DNA from: JBAZOO01 sp041648735
GTDB lineage: Bacteria > Verrucomicrobiota > Lentisphaeria > Oligosphaerales > CAITYL01
DNA: 64,000 bases
Assembly (NCBI GenBank): GCA_041648735.1
Contig: JBAZOO010000008.1
Span: 1 to 64,000 of the forward strand
Direction of reading: 5' to 3'
Positions 52,434 through 59,426 of this stretch are shown here, in pieces. The translations under genes and the position numbers were made by a program. The notes beneath the pieces were generated by a model, which saw nothing but the letters and a program-made list of their open reading frames with translations, made no database searches and was not told where the DNA came from. The number at the start of each line of letters is the position of its first letter. Position 1 is the first letter of the stretch.

Positions 52434-53084
52434 TCAGGCGTTCTCCAGAATGCCGTGGAAGGCGGCGACCGCCAGCGGGCTGCCGCCGCGGCGCCCCTTG
52501 AGGACAAGCTGCGGCAGGTCGGTGCGCATCAGCATCTCCTTCGATTCGAGGACGTGGACGAAGCCGACCGGCATGCCGATGACCACCGCCGGGCGGAGGC
52601 CGGCTTCCGCATGGAGCCTGACCAGCCCCGCGAGGGCCAACGGGGCATTGCCAATGAGCACGATGGCGCCGGGGAGCAGATCGCGGGCCGTTTCCAGCGC
52701 GGCCAGGGCGCGGGTGCAGCCGCGTTCGGCGGCCAGGCGCGCCACGGCGGGATCGTCAATGAGGCAGCAGAGGTGGTCGCGGGTGTAGGCGGGATTGAGG
52801 GCGCGGAGGCGCGCCAGCGAGACGCCGCCGCGGATCATGTTGGAATCGCAGTAGATGCGGGCGCCGGCGCGGACGGCGGCGAGGGTGGCGGCAATGGGGT
52901 CGTGCGCGAAGTGGAGGTCGGCGGCGAGGCTGAAGTCGGCGGTGGCATGGATCAGGCGGCGGACGACCGGCCACTGGCTGGGGGTGAAGGGGTGGGCGGG
53001 CATTTCTGCCTCGATGCGGCGGAAGCTCTCGCGCTCGACCTCGGCGCCGCTCATCCGCCACGCAATCTGGGCGGCTGGATTCAT
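52434..53084 (-). CDS. cbiC: cobalt-precorrin-8 methylmutase CbiC
   Basis: 216 residues from ATG 53084 (GGGAGG ahead), full family length. Contains RRLIHATADFSLAADLHF, with the catalytic histidine of precorrin-8X methylmutases, IYCDSNMIRGGVS, IGNAPLALAGLV and VIGMPVGFVHVLESKEML, then LKGRRGGSPLAVAAF. It moves the C11 methyl to C12 to give cobyrinic acid. The start overlaps the end of the preceding transporter-like gene by four bases. Confidence 0.94.
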   Translation of the reverse strand: MNPAAQIAWRMSGAEVERESFRRIEAEMPAHPFTPSQWPVVRRLIHATADFSLAADLHFAHDPIAATLAAVRAGARIYCDSNMIRGGVSLARLRALNPAYTRDHLCCLIDDPAVARLAAERGCTRALAALETARDLLPGAIVLIGNAPLALAGLVRLHAEAGLRPAVVIGMPVGFVHVLESKEMLMRTDLPQLVLKGRRGGSPLAVAAFHGILENA

Positions 53085-54052
53085 GCGAACCTCCCGCGCT
53101 GAAGGAGGAGCCAGACGATGACCAGGGCCAGCCCCAGGAGGAAGCGCGGCGCCTGGCTGAGCAGGATCACCCACATCCCGTTGCGCCCCGGATAGAGCGC
53201 CAGCGCGCCCGGCAAGTTGCGGCGCACCACGCGCATTGGCAGGCTGATGACGTAGCCGGCGACCAGGGCGAAGAACACCGTGGCCGTTGACAACGCGCCG
53301 GAGTCCAGGAACCCCTTGGCAACGGGGACGGCGCGGCTGGTGTTGGCCATCTGCGTGACGATGACCGCCATCGCCTCCGCGGGCAGGACCGCCGCCAGTT
53401 GCGGCGGCAATTTCTTGGACAGGGCGGCAAAGACGCCCGTCTCGTCGAGGACGGCCACCAGGGTGTAGACGGGGATCGCCACCAGCAGCGCCTTGGGCAG
53501 CAGCCGCCGCCAGCGTTCCCAGGCGGTCCGCCAACCTGCCGGGGTTGGCGGCGCCGGAGTGGCGGCCGCGGCGGTGGTTGCCGCTTCCGGCACGGGGCGT
53601 CCCGCGGGGACGGGATCCGGCCAGCGCCGGGCGAGGAGGAGGACGAACGCCAGCGTCGCCACCGAACTGGCAATGGTGAAGGCAACATAGGCGGTGCCGG
53701 CGGCGCCGAGGGTGACAATCAGCAGCGGGCCGGCCACGCGCAGATGCGTCAGCCCGCCCAGGAAGGAGTTGGCGGCGGCGCCGAGGACAAGCGAGCGGCG
53801 GCTGATTTCGCCATTGGCGTGGGCGGCGGAGAGCATGCCCCCCGCCGCTTTCGGGGACGCCAGCGCGGTCACGAAGGCGACGGCGCACACCGGCGGCAGG
53901 GCAGCCCGGCGGATCGCCGGCGCCGCCAGCCGGGCCAGGGCCTGCATGGCGCCGGCCGCTTCCAGCAGCCAGCCCAGCAGGATGCCGCCGGTGATGTAGA
54001 TGGCCAGCCAGCCGACGCCGGGCAGCACCTCCTTGAGAATGGACTCGATCAT
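53081..54052 (-). CDS. nucleoside-recognition/Gate-domain membrane protein, candidate cobalt or corrinoid transporter
   Basis: 323 residues with about eight to nine hydrophobic segments in two halves separated by a Pro/Ala-rich cytoplasmic loop (~150-175). Each half carries a Gate-domain-like pattern: GWLAIYITGGILLGWLLEAAG, with ALASPKAAGGMLSAAHANGEI in the first, and LLVAIPVYTLVAVLDETGV, with VTQMANTSRAVPVAKGFL in the second. Gate proteins include nucleoside carriers and spore-maturation proteins. It is embedded between cbiL and cbiC with four-base overlaps on both sides, so it is an integral part of the cobamide operon. Import of cobalt, or movement of a corrinoid or lower ligand, is the obvious guess; no residue proves it. 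Confidence 0.7.
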   Translation of the reverse strand: MIESILKEVLPGVGWLAIYITGGILLGWLLEAAGAMQALARLAAPAIRRAALPPVCAVAFVTALASPKAAGGMLSAAHANGEISRRSLVLGAAANSFLGGLTHLRVAGPLLIVTLGAAGTAYVAFTIASSVATLAFVLLLARRWPDPVPAGRPVPEAATTAAAATPAPPTPAGWRTAWERWRRLLPKALLVAIPVYTLVAVLDETGVFAALSKKLPPQLAAVLPAEAMAVIVTQMANTSRAVPVAKGFLDSGALSTATVFFALVAGYVISLPMRVVRRNLPGALALYPGRNGMWVILLSQAPRFLLGLALVIVWLLLQRGRFA

Positions 54053-54789
54053 GCGCGTTCCCCGCGTTTGGCAATCACCAGGGACAGATAGTCTATGGGC
54101 TGTTCGGCGATGGCCGCCGGCTCGGTTTCCAGCCGCTGGTCCCCATGCCCGACCCGGGCGGCGTAGAGGATGGCCGCGGGGTTCAGGCTGGCATGCAGCG
54201 CATCGAGCACGGTGGCGCGGTCGTGGTAGGTCTTCAGGCAGACAACGGTGTCGGCGGCTTCGAGCGCTTGCCGGTGGCGGCGGTCTGGGTTCCAGCGCGG
54301 CACCAGGGTCAGCACCTCCTCGTCCTCCACCAGCGGCTCGCCCCAGGCCGCGGCGGCGGCCTGGAAGCAGGTGATGCCGGGAACCACTTCAATGACAGCC
54401 GCCGGCAAGAGTTGCCGGATCTCGCGCTGGAGATAAGTGAAGGTGCTGTAGACCAGCGGGTCGCCAATCGTGGCGAAGGCGCAGTCCTGGCCGTTGCGCA
54501 TGGCCGCGGCCACCTCTTCGGCGGCGGCCCGCACCGCGGCGCGGCGGACGGCGGCGGCGGTGGACATGGAGAAGAGGAGGGGGCGGCTCTTCGCCGCACA
54601 GCCCGTCACGGCGGCCACGATCCGTTCAGAGACGCTCTCGCGGGAATGCGGCCCGGCGACGTGGAAGATCACCTGGGCGCTTTTCAGGGCCTCGACCGCC
54701 CGGAGGGTCAGCAGTTGCGGGTCGCCGGGGCCGAGGCCGACGCCCCAGAGCCGCCCCAACTTTTCGCCCGCTGGAGGTGTGCCGGCCAT
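54049..54789 (-). CDS. cbiL: cobalt-factor-II / precorrin-2 C20-methyltransferase CbiL
   Basis: 246 residues. SAM-binding tetrapyrrole methylase with LWGVGLGPGDPQLLTLRAVEAL, FATIGDPLVYSTFTYL, VVPGITCFQAAAAAWGEPL and CLKTYHDRATVLDAL; the ending IDYLSLVIAKR is typical. It methylates C20 of cobalt-factor II, the first committed methylation after cobalt insertion. Its ATG directly follows the cbiK stop, without a gap, so it is co-translated with the chelatase gene. Confidence 0.94.
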   Translation of the reverse strand: MAGTPPAGEKLGRLWGVGLGPGDPQLLTLRAVEALKSAQVIFHVAGPHSRESVSERIVAAVTGCAAKSRPLLFSMSTAAAVRRAAVRAAAEEVAAAMRNGQDCAFATIGDPLVYSTFTYLQREIRQLLPAAVIEVVPGITCFQAAAAAWGEPLVEDEEVLTLVPRWNPDRRHRQALEAADTVVCLKTYHDRATVLDALHASLNPAAILYAARVGHGDQRLETEPAAIAEQPIDYLSLVIAKRGERA

Positions 54790-55695
54790 TCAGTTGCCCT
54801 CCAGCTTGGCGAAAGCCTCGCCCAAATGGTCGAGCCAGACGTTCCGCGCCGCTTCGTTCTCGCCCAGGCCGGCGAAGACGGGGATGCATTTGACGCCGAG
54901 CTGTTCCAGTTGGGACTTCCACGAGTCCGCCTCGGGGCCGGCCAGGTCGTTGCGGGCATGGTCGCCCGCCACCAGCATGAAGGGCACGAGCAGGGCGCGC
55001 TTGGGGCGGTGGCGGCGGCATTGCGCCAGCACGTCCTCGAAGGTCGGCTGTCCCTCGACCGTCCCCAGGAAGGCCAGCGGCGCCGCCTTCTGGAAACTGG
55101 CGGCCGTGGCCAGGAAGGTCAGGTCGCCGTCGCCGCGGGCATTGCCGTGGCCCATGAGCACGATGGCGTCGCCGGGCTGATGGGGCGGCAGGGCGGCAAG
55201 GACGCCGGCGACGACCCGGTCGAGGTCGGCGCGGCGGAAGAGCAGCGGCTGGCCGAGTTCGAGGCGCTGGAAGGCGTCCGGCCCGGCGCGGAAGAGGGCG
55301 ACCGTCTGGGCCAGGTCATGGTATTCGCTGCCGGCGGCGATGTGGAGGGACTGCACGGCCACGTGGGTGAAGCCGTCCTGGCGCAACCTGGCCAGGGCGA
55401 CGGCGGGGGAGTCGAGGGTTTCGCCGGCGCTGGCCAGTTTGCGGCGGATGACCGCCGATGTGTAGGCCCAGCGGATTTCGGTGGTGGGGAAGCGTTTTTT
55501 GGCGGCGGCGCCAATCGCGTCAAGCGCCACGCGCGCCTCGGGCACGCTGGTGCCGAAGGCCACCAGCAAGATGCCTTTTTTGCCGCTGCCGGCCATGCCG
55601 CCACCCTCCCCTGCCCCGGCCGGGGCCGCCAGCAGGCACCAGGCCCCGGCAACCACGGCTGCCATCACGCTGATCCAGTTCTTCATCTTCCTCAT
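54790..55695 (-). CDS. cbiK: exported sirohydrochlorin cobaltochelatase CbiK
   Basis: 301 residues from ATG 55695, selected by AAGGAGG 9 bases ahead. The first ~27 residues (MKNWISVMAAVVAGAWCLLA, then APAGA) are a signal peptide, so the enzyme is periplasmic like CbiKP of Desulfovibrio. The chelatase body has ILLVAFGTSVPEARVALD, IRWAYTSAVIRRKL, VAVQSLHIAAGSEY, the histidine in IVLMGHGNARGDGD and LVPFMLVAGDHARNDLAG, with the second metal-binding histidine. It inserts Co2+ into sirohydrochlorin. A periplasmic chelatase heading a cytoplasmic pathway is odd unless substrate exchange crosses the membrane. First gene of the riboswitch-controlled operon. Confidence 0.93.
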   Translation of the reverse strand: MRKMKNWISVMAAVVAGAWCLLAAPAGAGEGGGMAGSGKKGILLVAFGTSVPEARVALDAIGAAAKKRFPTTEIRWAYTSAVIRRKLASAGETLDSPAVALARLRQDGFTHVAVQSLHIAAGSEYHDLAQTVALFRAGPDAFQRLELGQPLLFRRADLDRVVAGVLAALPPHQPGDAIVLMGHGNARGDGDLTFLATAASFQKAAPLAFLGTVEGQPTFEDVLAQCRRHRPKRALLVPFMLVAGDHARNDLAGPEADSWKSQLEQLGVKCIPVFAGLGENEAARNVWLDHLGEAFAKLEGN

Positions 55696-55790
55696 CGGCC
55701 ACGGCCTCCTTCGGTCATTGGCAATCCGACGCTGCCTGTTGGGTTTCGCCAGCTTGCCGGCCGCCGGAAGATTCCGTTGCCGTCCCCCGG

Positions 55791-55827
55791 AAAAAAACAG
55801 CCCCTGCCGCACCAGTGCGTCAGGGGC
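55791..55827 (-). terminator. riboswitch-linked intrinsic terminator before cbiK
   Basis: Minus strand: a 13-base stem with one mismatch (55815-55827 with 55800-55812) followed by TG and seven T (A run 55791-55797). It lies between the cobalamin aptamer and the cbiK ribosome site. Confidence 0.85.
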
Positions 55828-55882
55828 CGTCATGCATCGGAATTTTCGCTTGGGCTCCCCTGGCGCGAAGGAGCCATCAAGC

Positions 55883-55996
55883 AAAACGAGGGGACGCGCT
55901 TCCTGGCTTCAGCCGGCCCCTGGGTGAGGGTGCCGGGCTGTTCACAGTGGCGCGACCGCATCCGATTTTCACGGATTTCCGCGCGCCCCTCGTTTT
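55883..55996 (-). promoter_or_regulatory. cobalamin riboswitch controlling cbiK operon
   Basis: Read on the minus strand, the closing helix P1 joins AAAACGAGGGGCGCGC (55996-55981) to its complement at 55899-55883. Inside are the conserved cobalamin-box elements: GGAAATCCGTGAAAATCGGA, GGTCGCGCCACTGTGA and CTGAAGCCAGGAAGC. The aptamer is compact (114 nt), suggesting a class-II-like form. A terminator follows 55 bases later, so ligand binding should cause premature termination. A TTGACA-N16-TATGCT promoter precedes it. Confidence 0.88.
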
Positions 55997-56026
55997 GACC
56001 GAGCTTTTCAGTTGGGGAAAGCCGTT

Positions 56027-56054
56027 AGCATATCCCGGCGGCGGCGGTTGTCAA
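56027..56054 (-). promoter_or_regulatory. promoter of the cbiK-led operon
   Basis: Minus strand TTGACA (56049-56054), 16-bp spacer, TATGCT (56027-56032). The -35 hexamer overlaps the cobT stop codon, so the two units are separately transcribed or read through. Confidence 0.75.
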
Positions 56055-57115
56055 GGACGCTGCGCATCCTGGATGCTCACTTCGGCGAAGGTCCTGATTT
56101 CCGCGAGAACGCGGGTGGCGGCGTCGAGCAGTTCCATGGCCAGGGCGGCGCCGGTGCCTTCGCCGAGGCGGAGCTGGAGGTCGAGGAGCGGCTCGAGGCC
56201 GAGGCGTTCATGCATGAAGCGATGGCCGTTCTCGACCGAGCGGTGGCTGGCGAAGAGATAGTTCTTCGCCAGCGGTGCCAGCTCACAGGCGACCAGCGCC
56301 CCGGCGGTGGCGATCAACCCGTCGCAGACCACCGGAATGCCGCGGGCCGCCGCGCCGAGCACCAGCCCGGCCAGGCCGCCAATCTCGCAGCCGCCGACCT
56401 TGGCCAGCACGTCCAGCGGCGCCGCCGGATTGGGGCGGTTGACCGCGAGCGCCCGCTCGATGACCTGGATTTTGTGGGCCAGCATCGCGTCGTCAATGCC
56501 GGTGCCGCGGCCGGTGAGGGTGGCGACGGGCAGGCCGGAGAAGGCGGCGATGATGGCGGTCGAAGGGGTGGTGTTGCCGATCCCCATGTCGCCGGTCCCC
56601 AGCAGATCCACGGGGCCTTGGGCCAGCAGTTCCTCGACGATCTCGATCCCCGCCTCGACGCTGCGCCGGGCCTCGGCGCTGGTCATGGCCGGCCCCTGGG
56701 CGAGGTTGGCGGTGCCCTTGCGGACCTTCTTGTGGAAGATGGGGAGGTCGGCGGGGAAGTCGTGGGCGACGCCGAGATCCGCCACCACGACCCGGGCGCC
56801 GGCGTGGCGGGCCAGGACGTTGATCGAGGCGCCGCCGGCCACGAAGTTGTAGACCATTTGCGGCGTCACTTCGGCGGGGAAGAGGCTGACCCCCTCGGCG
56901 ACGACCCCGTGGTCGCCGGCGCAGGTGACGATGACCTTGTTGGCCAGCCGCACGTCGAGCGTCCCGGCAATCGCCGCCAAGCGCGCGGCCACCGGTTCGA
57001 GGAGCCCCAGGCTGCCCGCCGGCCGGGCCTGGTCGCGCAGCCGTTGCCGGGCGGCCTCCCAGGTGGTTTCGTCCAGCGGCCGGATGGCGGCGATGGCGGT
57101 TTCCAGCAGTCCCAT
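56051..57115 (-). CDS. cobT: nicotinate-nucleotide:dimethylbenzimidazole phosphoribosyltransferase CobT
   Basis: 354 residues from ATG 57115 (AAGGAG ahead). Typical blocks: DQARPAGSLGLLEPVAARLA, TCAGDHGVVAEGVS, NFVAGGASINVLARHAG, DLLGTGDMGIGNTTPSTAI, GRGTGIDDAMLAHK, KVGGCEIGGLAGLVLGAA and the C-terminal RLGEGTGAALAMELLDAA containing the catalytic glutamate. It activates the cobamide lower ligand to its alpha-ribotide. It directly follows the bzaF gene, matching a benzimidazole-type ligand made in the same transcript. Confidence 0.95.
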   Translation of the reverse strand: MGLLETAIAAIRPLDETTWEAARQRLRDQARPAGSLGLLEPVAARLAAIAGTLDVRLANKVIVTCAGDHGVVAEGVSLFPAEVTPQMVYNFVAGGASINVLARHAGARVVVADLGVAHDFPADLPIFHKKVRKGTANLAQGPAMTSAEARRSVEAGIEIVEELLAQGPVDLLGTGDMGIGNTTPSTAIIAAFSGLPVATLTGRGTGIDDAMLAHKIQVIERALAVNRPNPAAPLDVLAKVGGCEIGGLAGLVLGAAARGIPVVCDGLIATAGALVACELAPLAKNYLFASHRSVENGHRFMHERLGLEPLLDLQLRLGEGTGAALAMELLDAATRVLAEIRTFAEVSIQDAQRP

Positions 57116-57245
57116 GGTCGGGCGCTCCTTATTCCAATACAGGTCACGTTGATTGCAAGGCTGTCCGCGAATGACGCACATGGCGCAGAGCACAAAAGTC
57201 TTCTCATGCGGTTTCGTGCGGATTCGCGGACAAGGCCGATTTGAT
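57116..57245. repeat. spacer with 11-bp inverted repeat and TTCGTG-type motif
   Basis: TGTCCGCGAAT (57162-57172) is a perfect inverted repeat of ATTCGCGGACA (57222-57232). The sequence TTTCGTGCGGATTCGCGGAC through GATTTGATTT at 57212-57247 aligns with the spacer just beyond the cbiA stop (39477-39515), showing that both belong to one dispersed family. Confidence 0.7.
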
Positions 57246-58568
57246 TTATTGGGGCGAGGCCGGGCGTTTGTCGGCCGAGATGTCGTTGGCGAAGACGTCC
57301 ATGCCTTTGCGCATGGCACAGAACTCGCCGCACATGGTGCAGGTTTCGGCCTTTTCCGGCTGGCGGCTGGCGCGGACGGCTTGGGCGACGCTGGGGAAGA
57401 GCAGTTGCTGGAGGTGGTCGTCCCAGCGCATGTCGCGGCGGGCGATGGCGACCTGCTTCTCGCGCTCGCGCCGTTCCGGGTACTTGGCCAGGTCGCCGAT
57501 ATGCACCGCCAGGCGGGTGACGCGCACCCCTTCGCGGACATCCGCCTCGTTGGGCAGCGCCAGATGCTCGGCCGGGGTGATGTAGCAGACCAGGTCGGCG
57601 CCGAAGCGGGCGGAGCTGGCCGCGCCGATGGCGGCGGTGATGTGGTCGTAGCCCGCGCCGCGGTCGCAGGGGATCGGCCCGAGCACATAGTAGGGGGCGT
57701 TGCCGCTCATCCGCTTCTCCAGCAGGATGTTGGCCTCGATCTCGTCCAGCGGCACATGCCCTGGGCCTTCGACCATCATCTGGCAGCCGAGGTTGCGCCC
57801 GATCTCGGCCAGCTCGCAGTTGATGATCATTTCGGCCATCTGGGCGCGGTCATGGCTGTCGTGGATCGCCCCGGCGCGGATGCCGTTGCCGAGGGAGAGC
57901 ACGGCGTCGTACTTCTTCATCAGCGCGCAAACCCGCTCGAACTGTTCGTAGAGGGGATTTTCGCGCTTGGTCCGGTCCATCCAGGAGACCAGGAAGGTGC
58001 CGCCCTTGGAGACCAGGCCGCCGTAGCGGTAGCCCTGCTTGCGCAGCCGTTCGATGCTGAACTGGTTGATCCCGCAGTGGATGGCCATGAAGCTCAGGCC
58101 GTCGGCGAGCTGCCGCTCGATCAGGTCGAAGAGCATCTCGGGATCCATGCGGTCGGGGTTGCCATGCTTGCGGGCCGCCTCGCAGAACGCCTGGTAGAGC
58201 GGCACGTTGCCGACCGGCAGGCTGGTGCTGGCCAGCACCGCCCGGCGGACGGCGTCGAGGTCGCCGCCGGCCGAAAGCTCCATCAGCGTGTCGGCGCCCT
58301 CGGCCTCGGCGATCCGCGCCTTGCGCACCTCCTGCGCGAGGTCGCAGATGTCGGAAGAGGTGCCGATGGAGGCGTTGACCTTCGTGCGCAGCCCGCGGCC
58401 AATCCCCACCACCTTCTGCCCCCGCCGCGCGGGGTTGCAGGGAATGACGATCTCCCCGGCCGCGACCCGTTGGCTGATGACGGCGGGGTCGAACCCCTCG
58501 GCCTCGGCGACGCCACGGACGGCGTCGGTGACAATGCCCTCGCGGGCCAGCTCGATCTGCGATTTCAT
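57246..58568 (-). CDS. bzaF: 5-hydroxybenzimidazole synthase BzaF (ThiC paralogue)
   Basis: 440 residues from ATG 58568. ThiC-superfamily radical SAM enzyme: GRGLRTKVNASIGTSSD, MELSAGGDLDAVRR, FMAIHCGINQFSIERL, VEGPGHVPLDEIEANILLEK, GYDHITAAIGAA and a C-terminal CTMCGEFC cluster for the 4Fe-4S centre. It departs from the ThiC consensus LGDGLRPG, reading SLGNGIRAGAIHDSHDRAQM, as I recall for BzaF. Context is decisive: a cobalamin, not a TPP, riboswitch lies upstream and cobT follows. BzaF converts aminoimidazole ribotide to 5-hydroxybenzimidazole, a lower-ligand base or DMB precursor. No bzaC/D/E methylation genes are seen, so the product could be a 5-hydroxybenzimidazolyl cobamide. Confidence 0.82.
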   Translation of the reverse strand: MKSQIELAREGIVTDAVRGVAEAEGFDPAVISQRVAAGEIVIPCNPARRGQKVVGIGRGLRTKVNASIGTSSDICDLAQEVRKARIAEAEGADTLMELSAGGDLDAVRRAVLASTSLPVGNVPLYQAFCEAARKHGNPDRMDPEMLFDLIERQLADGLSFMAIHCGINQFSIERLRKQGYRYGGLVSKGGTFLVSWMDRTKRENPLYEQFERVCALMKKYDAVLSLGNGIRAGAIHDSHDRAQMAEMIINCELAEIGRNLGCQMMVEGPGHVPLDEIEANILLEKRMSGNAPYYVLGPIPCDRGAGYDHITAAIGAASSARFGADLVCYITPAEHLALPNEADVREGVRVTRLAVHIGDLAKYPERREREKQVAIARRDMRWDDHLQQLLFPSVAQAVRASRQPEKAETCTMCGEFCAMRKGMDVFANDISADKRPASPQ

Positions 58569-58614
58569 GCGGCTGCGTCCTCTCTTCTGCTCTTCCGCGG
58601 CACGCTTCCGGCAC

Positions 58615-58660
58615 AAAAAAAAACGGGTGCCAGAAGGCGCCAATGCCTTCCGGAACCCGT
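58615..58660 (-). terminator. riboswitch-linked terminator before bzaF
   Basis: Minus strand: ACGGGT (58660-58655) pairs with ACCCGT, and an inner GGAAGGC/GCCTTC stem extends it; nine T follow (A run 58615-58623). It sits between the second cobalamin aptamer and bzaF. Confidence 0.88.
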
Positions 58661-58685
58661 TGCCATAGGATTCACGTCATTGTTT

Positions 58686-58840
58686 CATTCGCAGTTCGTC
58701 TTCTGACTTCAGATCAACCACTGCTCCGGCCTTCCCGGGCGCGGATGGCGCCCAGTGGCGGCGAATGCCTTGGAGGCAGTGTCCCTGTTACAGCGGCGGG
58801 ACCGTTGCGGATTTGCACCGCATTCCGTTCACTGCGAATG
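58686..58840 (-). promoter_or_regulatory. cobalamin riboswitch controlling bzaF-cobT
   Basis: Minus strand aptamer of about 155 nt closed by a perfect 10-bp P1 (CATTCGCAGT at 58840-58831 with ACTGCGAATG at 58695-58686). Conserved core: GGAATGCGGTGCAAATCCGC, GGTCCCGCCGCTGTAA and TGAAGTCAGAAGACGAACTG, matching the classical adenosylcobalamin class. The downstream terminator implies repression by cobalamin. A promoter with TTGACC-N16-TATAGT precedes it. Confidence 0.93.
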
Positions 58841-58861
58841 ACCGGTTGTTACGACCGCGGT

Positions 58862-58889
58862 ACTATAGGCGGGCATCCCGCCGGGTCAA
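58862..58889 (-). promoter_or_regulatory. promoter of bzaF-cobT unit
   Basis: Minus strand TTGACC (58884-58889), 16-bp spacer and TATAGT (58862-58867). It begins the riboswitch transcript 20-odd bases before P1. Confidence 0.8.
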
Positions 58890-59097
58890 GCGCTGCCGCC
58901 GGCGGCGCGGCGGGCGCAACGGGAGCCTGACAATCCTGTTGGCGGCGTGGCGCAACCCGCCAGACGCCTGCTGCCTGTCCCCATGAGGCACCGCTGGAGC
59001 GTGAACTCCAACCCGAGCCAAACCGCCCCCGCTGAAGGCGCGGCCCCCGCCGGGGCCGGGCAGCGGCGCCTTCAGGCTGGCCAGACCGCCTGCCCAC
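58890..59097. other. spacer between two divergent riboswitch transcripts
   Basis: About 200 bp of G+C-rich sequence separating the divergent promoters at 58862-58889 and 59098-59125. No gene or repeat was recognised. Confidence 0.4.
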
Positions 59098-59125
59098 TTG
59101 ACAATGGCGGGAAGGTGGCTACGTT
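59098..59125 (+). promoter_or_regulatory. promoter of the riboswitch-pseudopilin transcript
   Basis: Exact TTGACA (59098-59103), 16-bp spacer, TACGTT (59120-59125), some 20 bp before the aptamer P1. Confidence 0.75.
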
Positions 59126-59143
59126 GCGCCGCCATTGCTGAAA

Positions 59144-59298
59144 ATCGGTAGCCCGGAAGGGCTTTGATAGGGAAGACGGTGCGATTCCGTCGCGGTCCCG
59201 CCGCCGTAACCGGGGACGAACGCCGCATCAAGTCACTGTCCGCAAGGATGGGAAGGCGCGGCATGTAGGCTGATCCGGAAGCCGGAAGACCTGCCGAT
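59144..59298 (+). promoter_or_regulatory. third cobalamin riboswitch, upstream of a prepilin-like gene
   Basis: P1 pairs ATCGGTAG (59144-59151) with CTGCCGAT (59291-59298). The core reads AGGGAAGACGGTGCGATTCC, GCGGTCCCGCCGCCGTAA and GAAGCCGGAAGACCTGCC, a textbook class-I cobalamin aptamer of about 155 nt. A terminator and then the ribosome site of the prepilin-like gene follow, so that gene should be off when cobalamin is plentiful. Confidence 0.94.
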
Positions 59299-59368
59299 GA
59301 GTTGAACGACTGGTTTCGGCTCTCGTGGAAATGGGCCGGGACGGATTGCGCCGCGGCTGGAAAACGGC

Positions 59369-59408
59369 AACCGCGGATCCCATTGCGCATGGGGTTCGCG
59401 GTTTTTTT
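59369..59408 (+). terminator. riboswitch-linked terminator before prepilin-like gene
   Basis: AACCGCGGATCCC (59369-59381) pairs with GGGGTTCGCGGTT (59391-59403) over 13 bp including G-U pairs, 9-base loop, and runs into seven T (59402-59408). AGGAG follows at 59415-59419. Confidence 0.9.
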
Positions 59409-59426
59409 GTGCCCAGGAGAAATGAA

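Noticed and set aside
57246..58568. thiC (phosphomethylpyrimidine synthase)
   Set aside because: Upstream aptamer is of the cobalamin type, not TPP, cobT follows, and SLGNGIRAG replaces LGDGLRPG; bzaF fits better, though only phylogeny can settle it.
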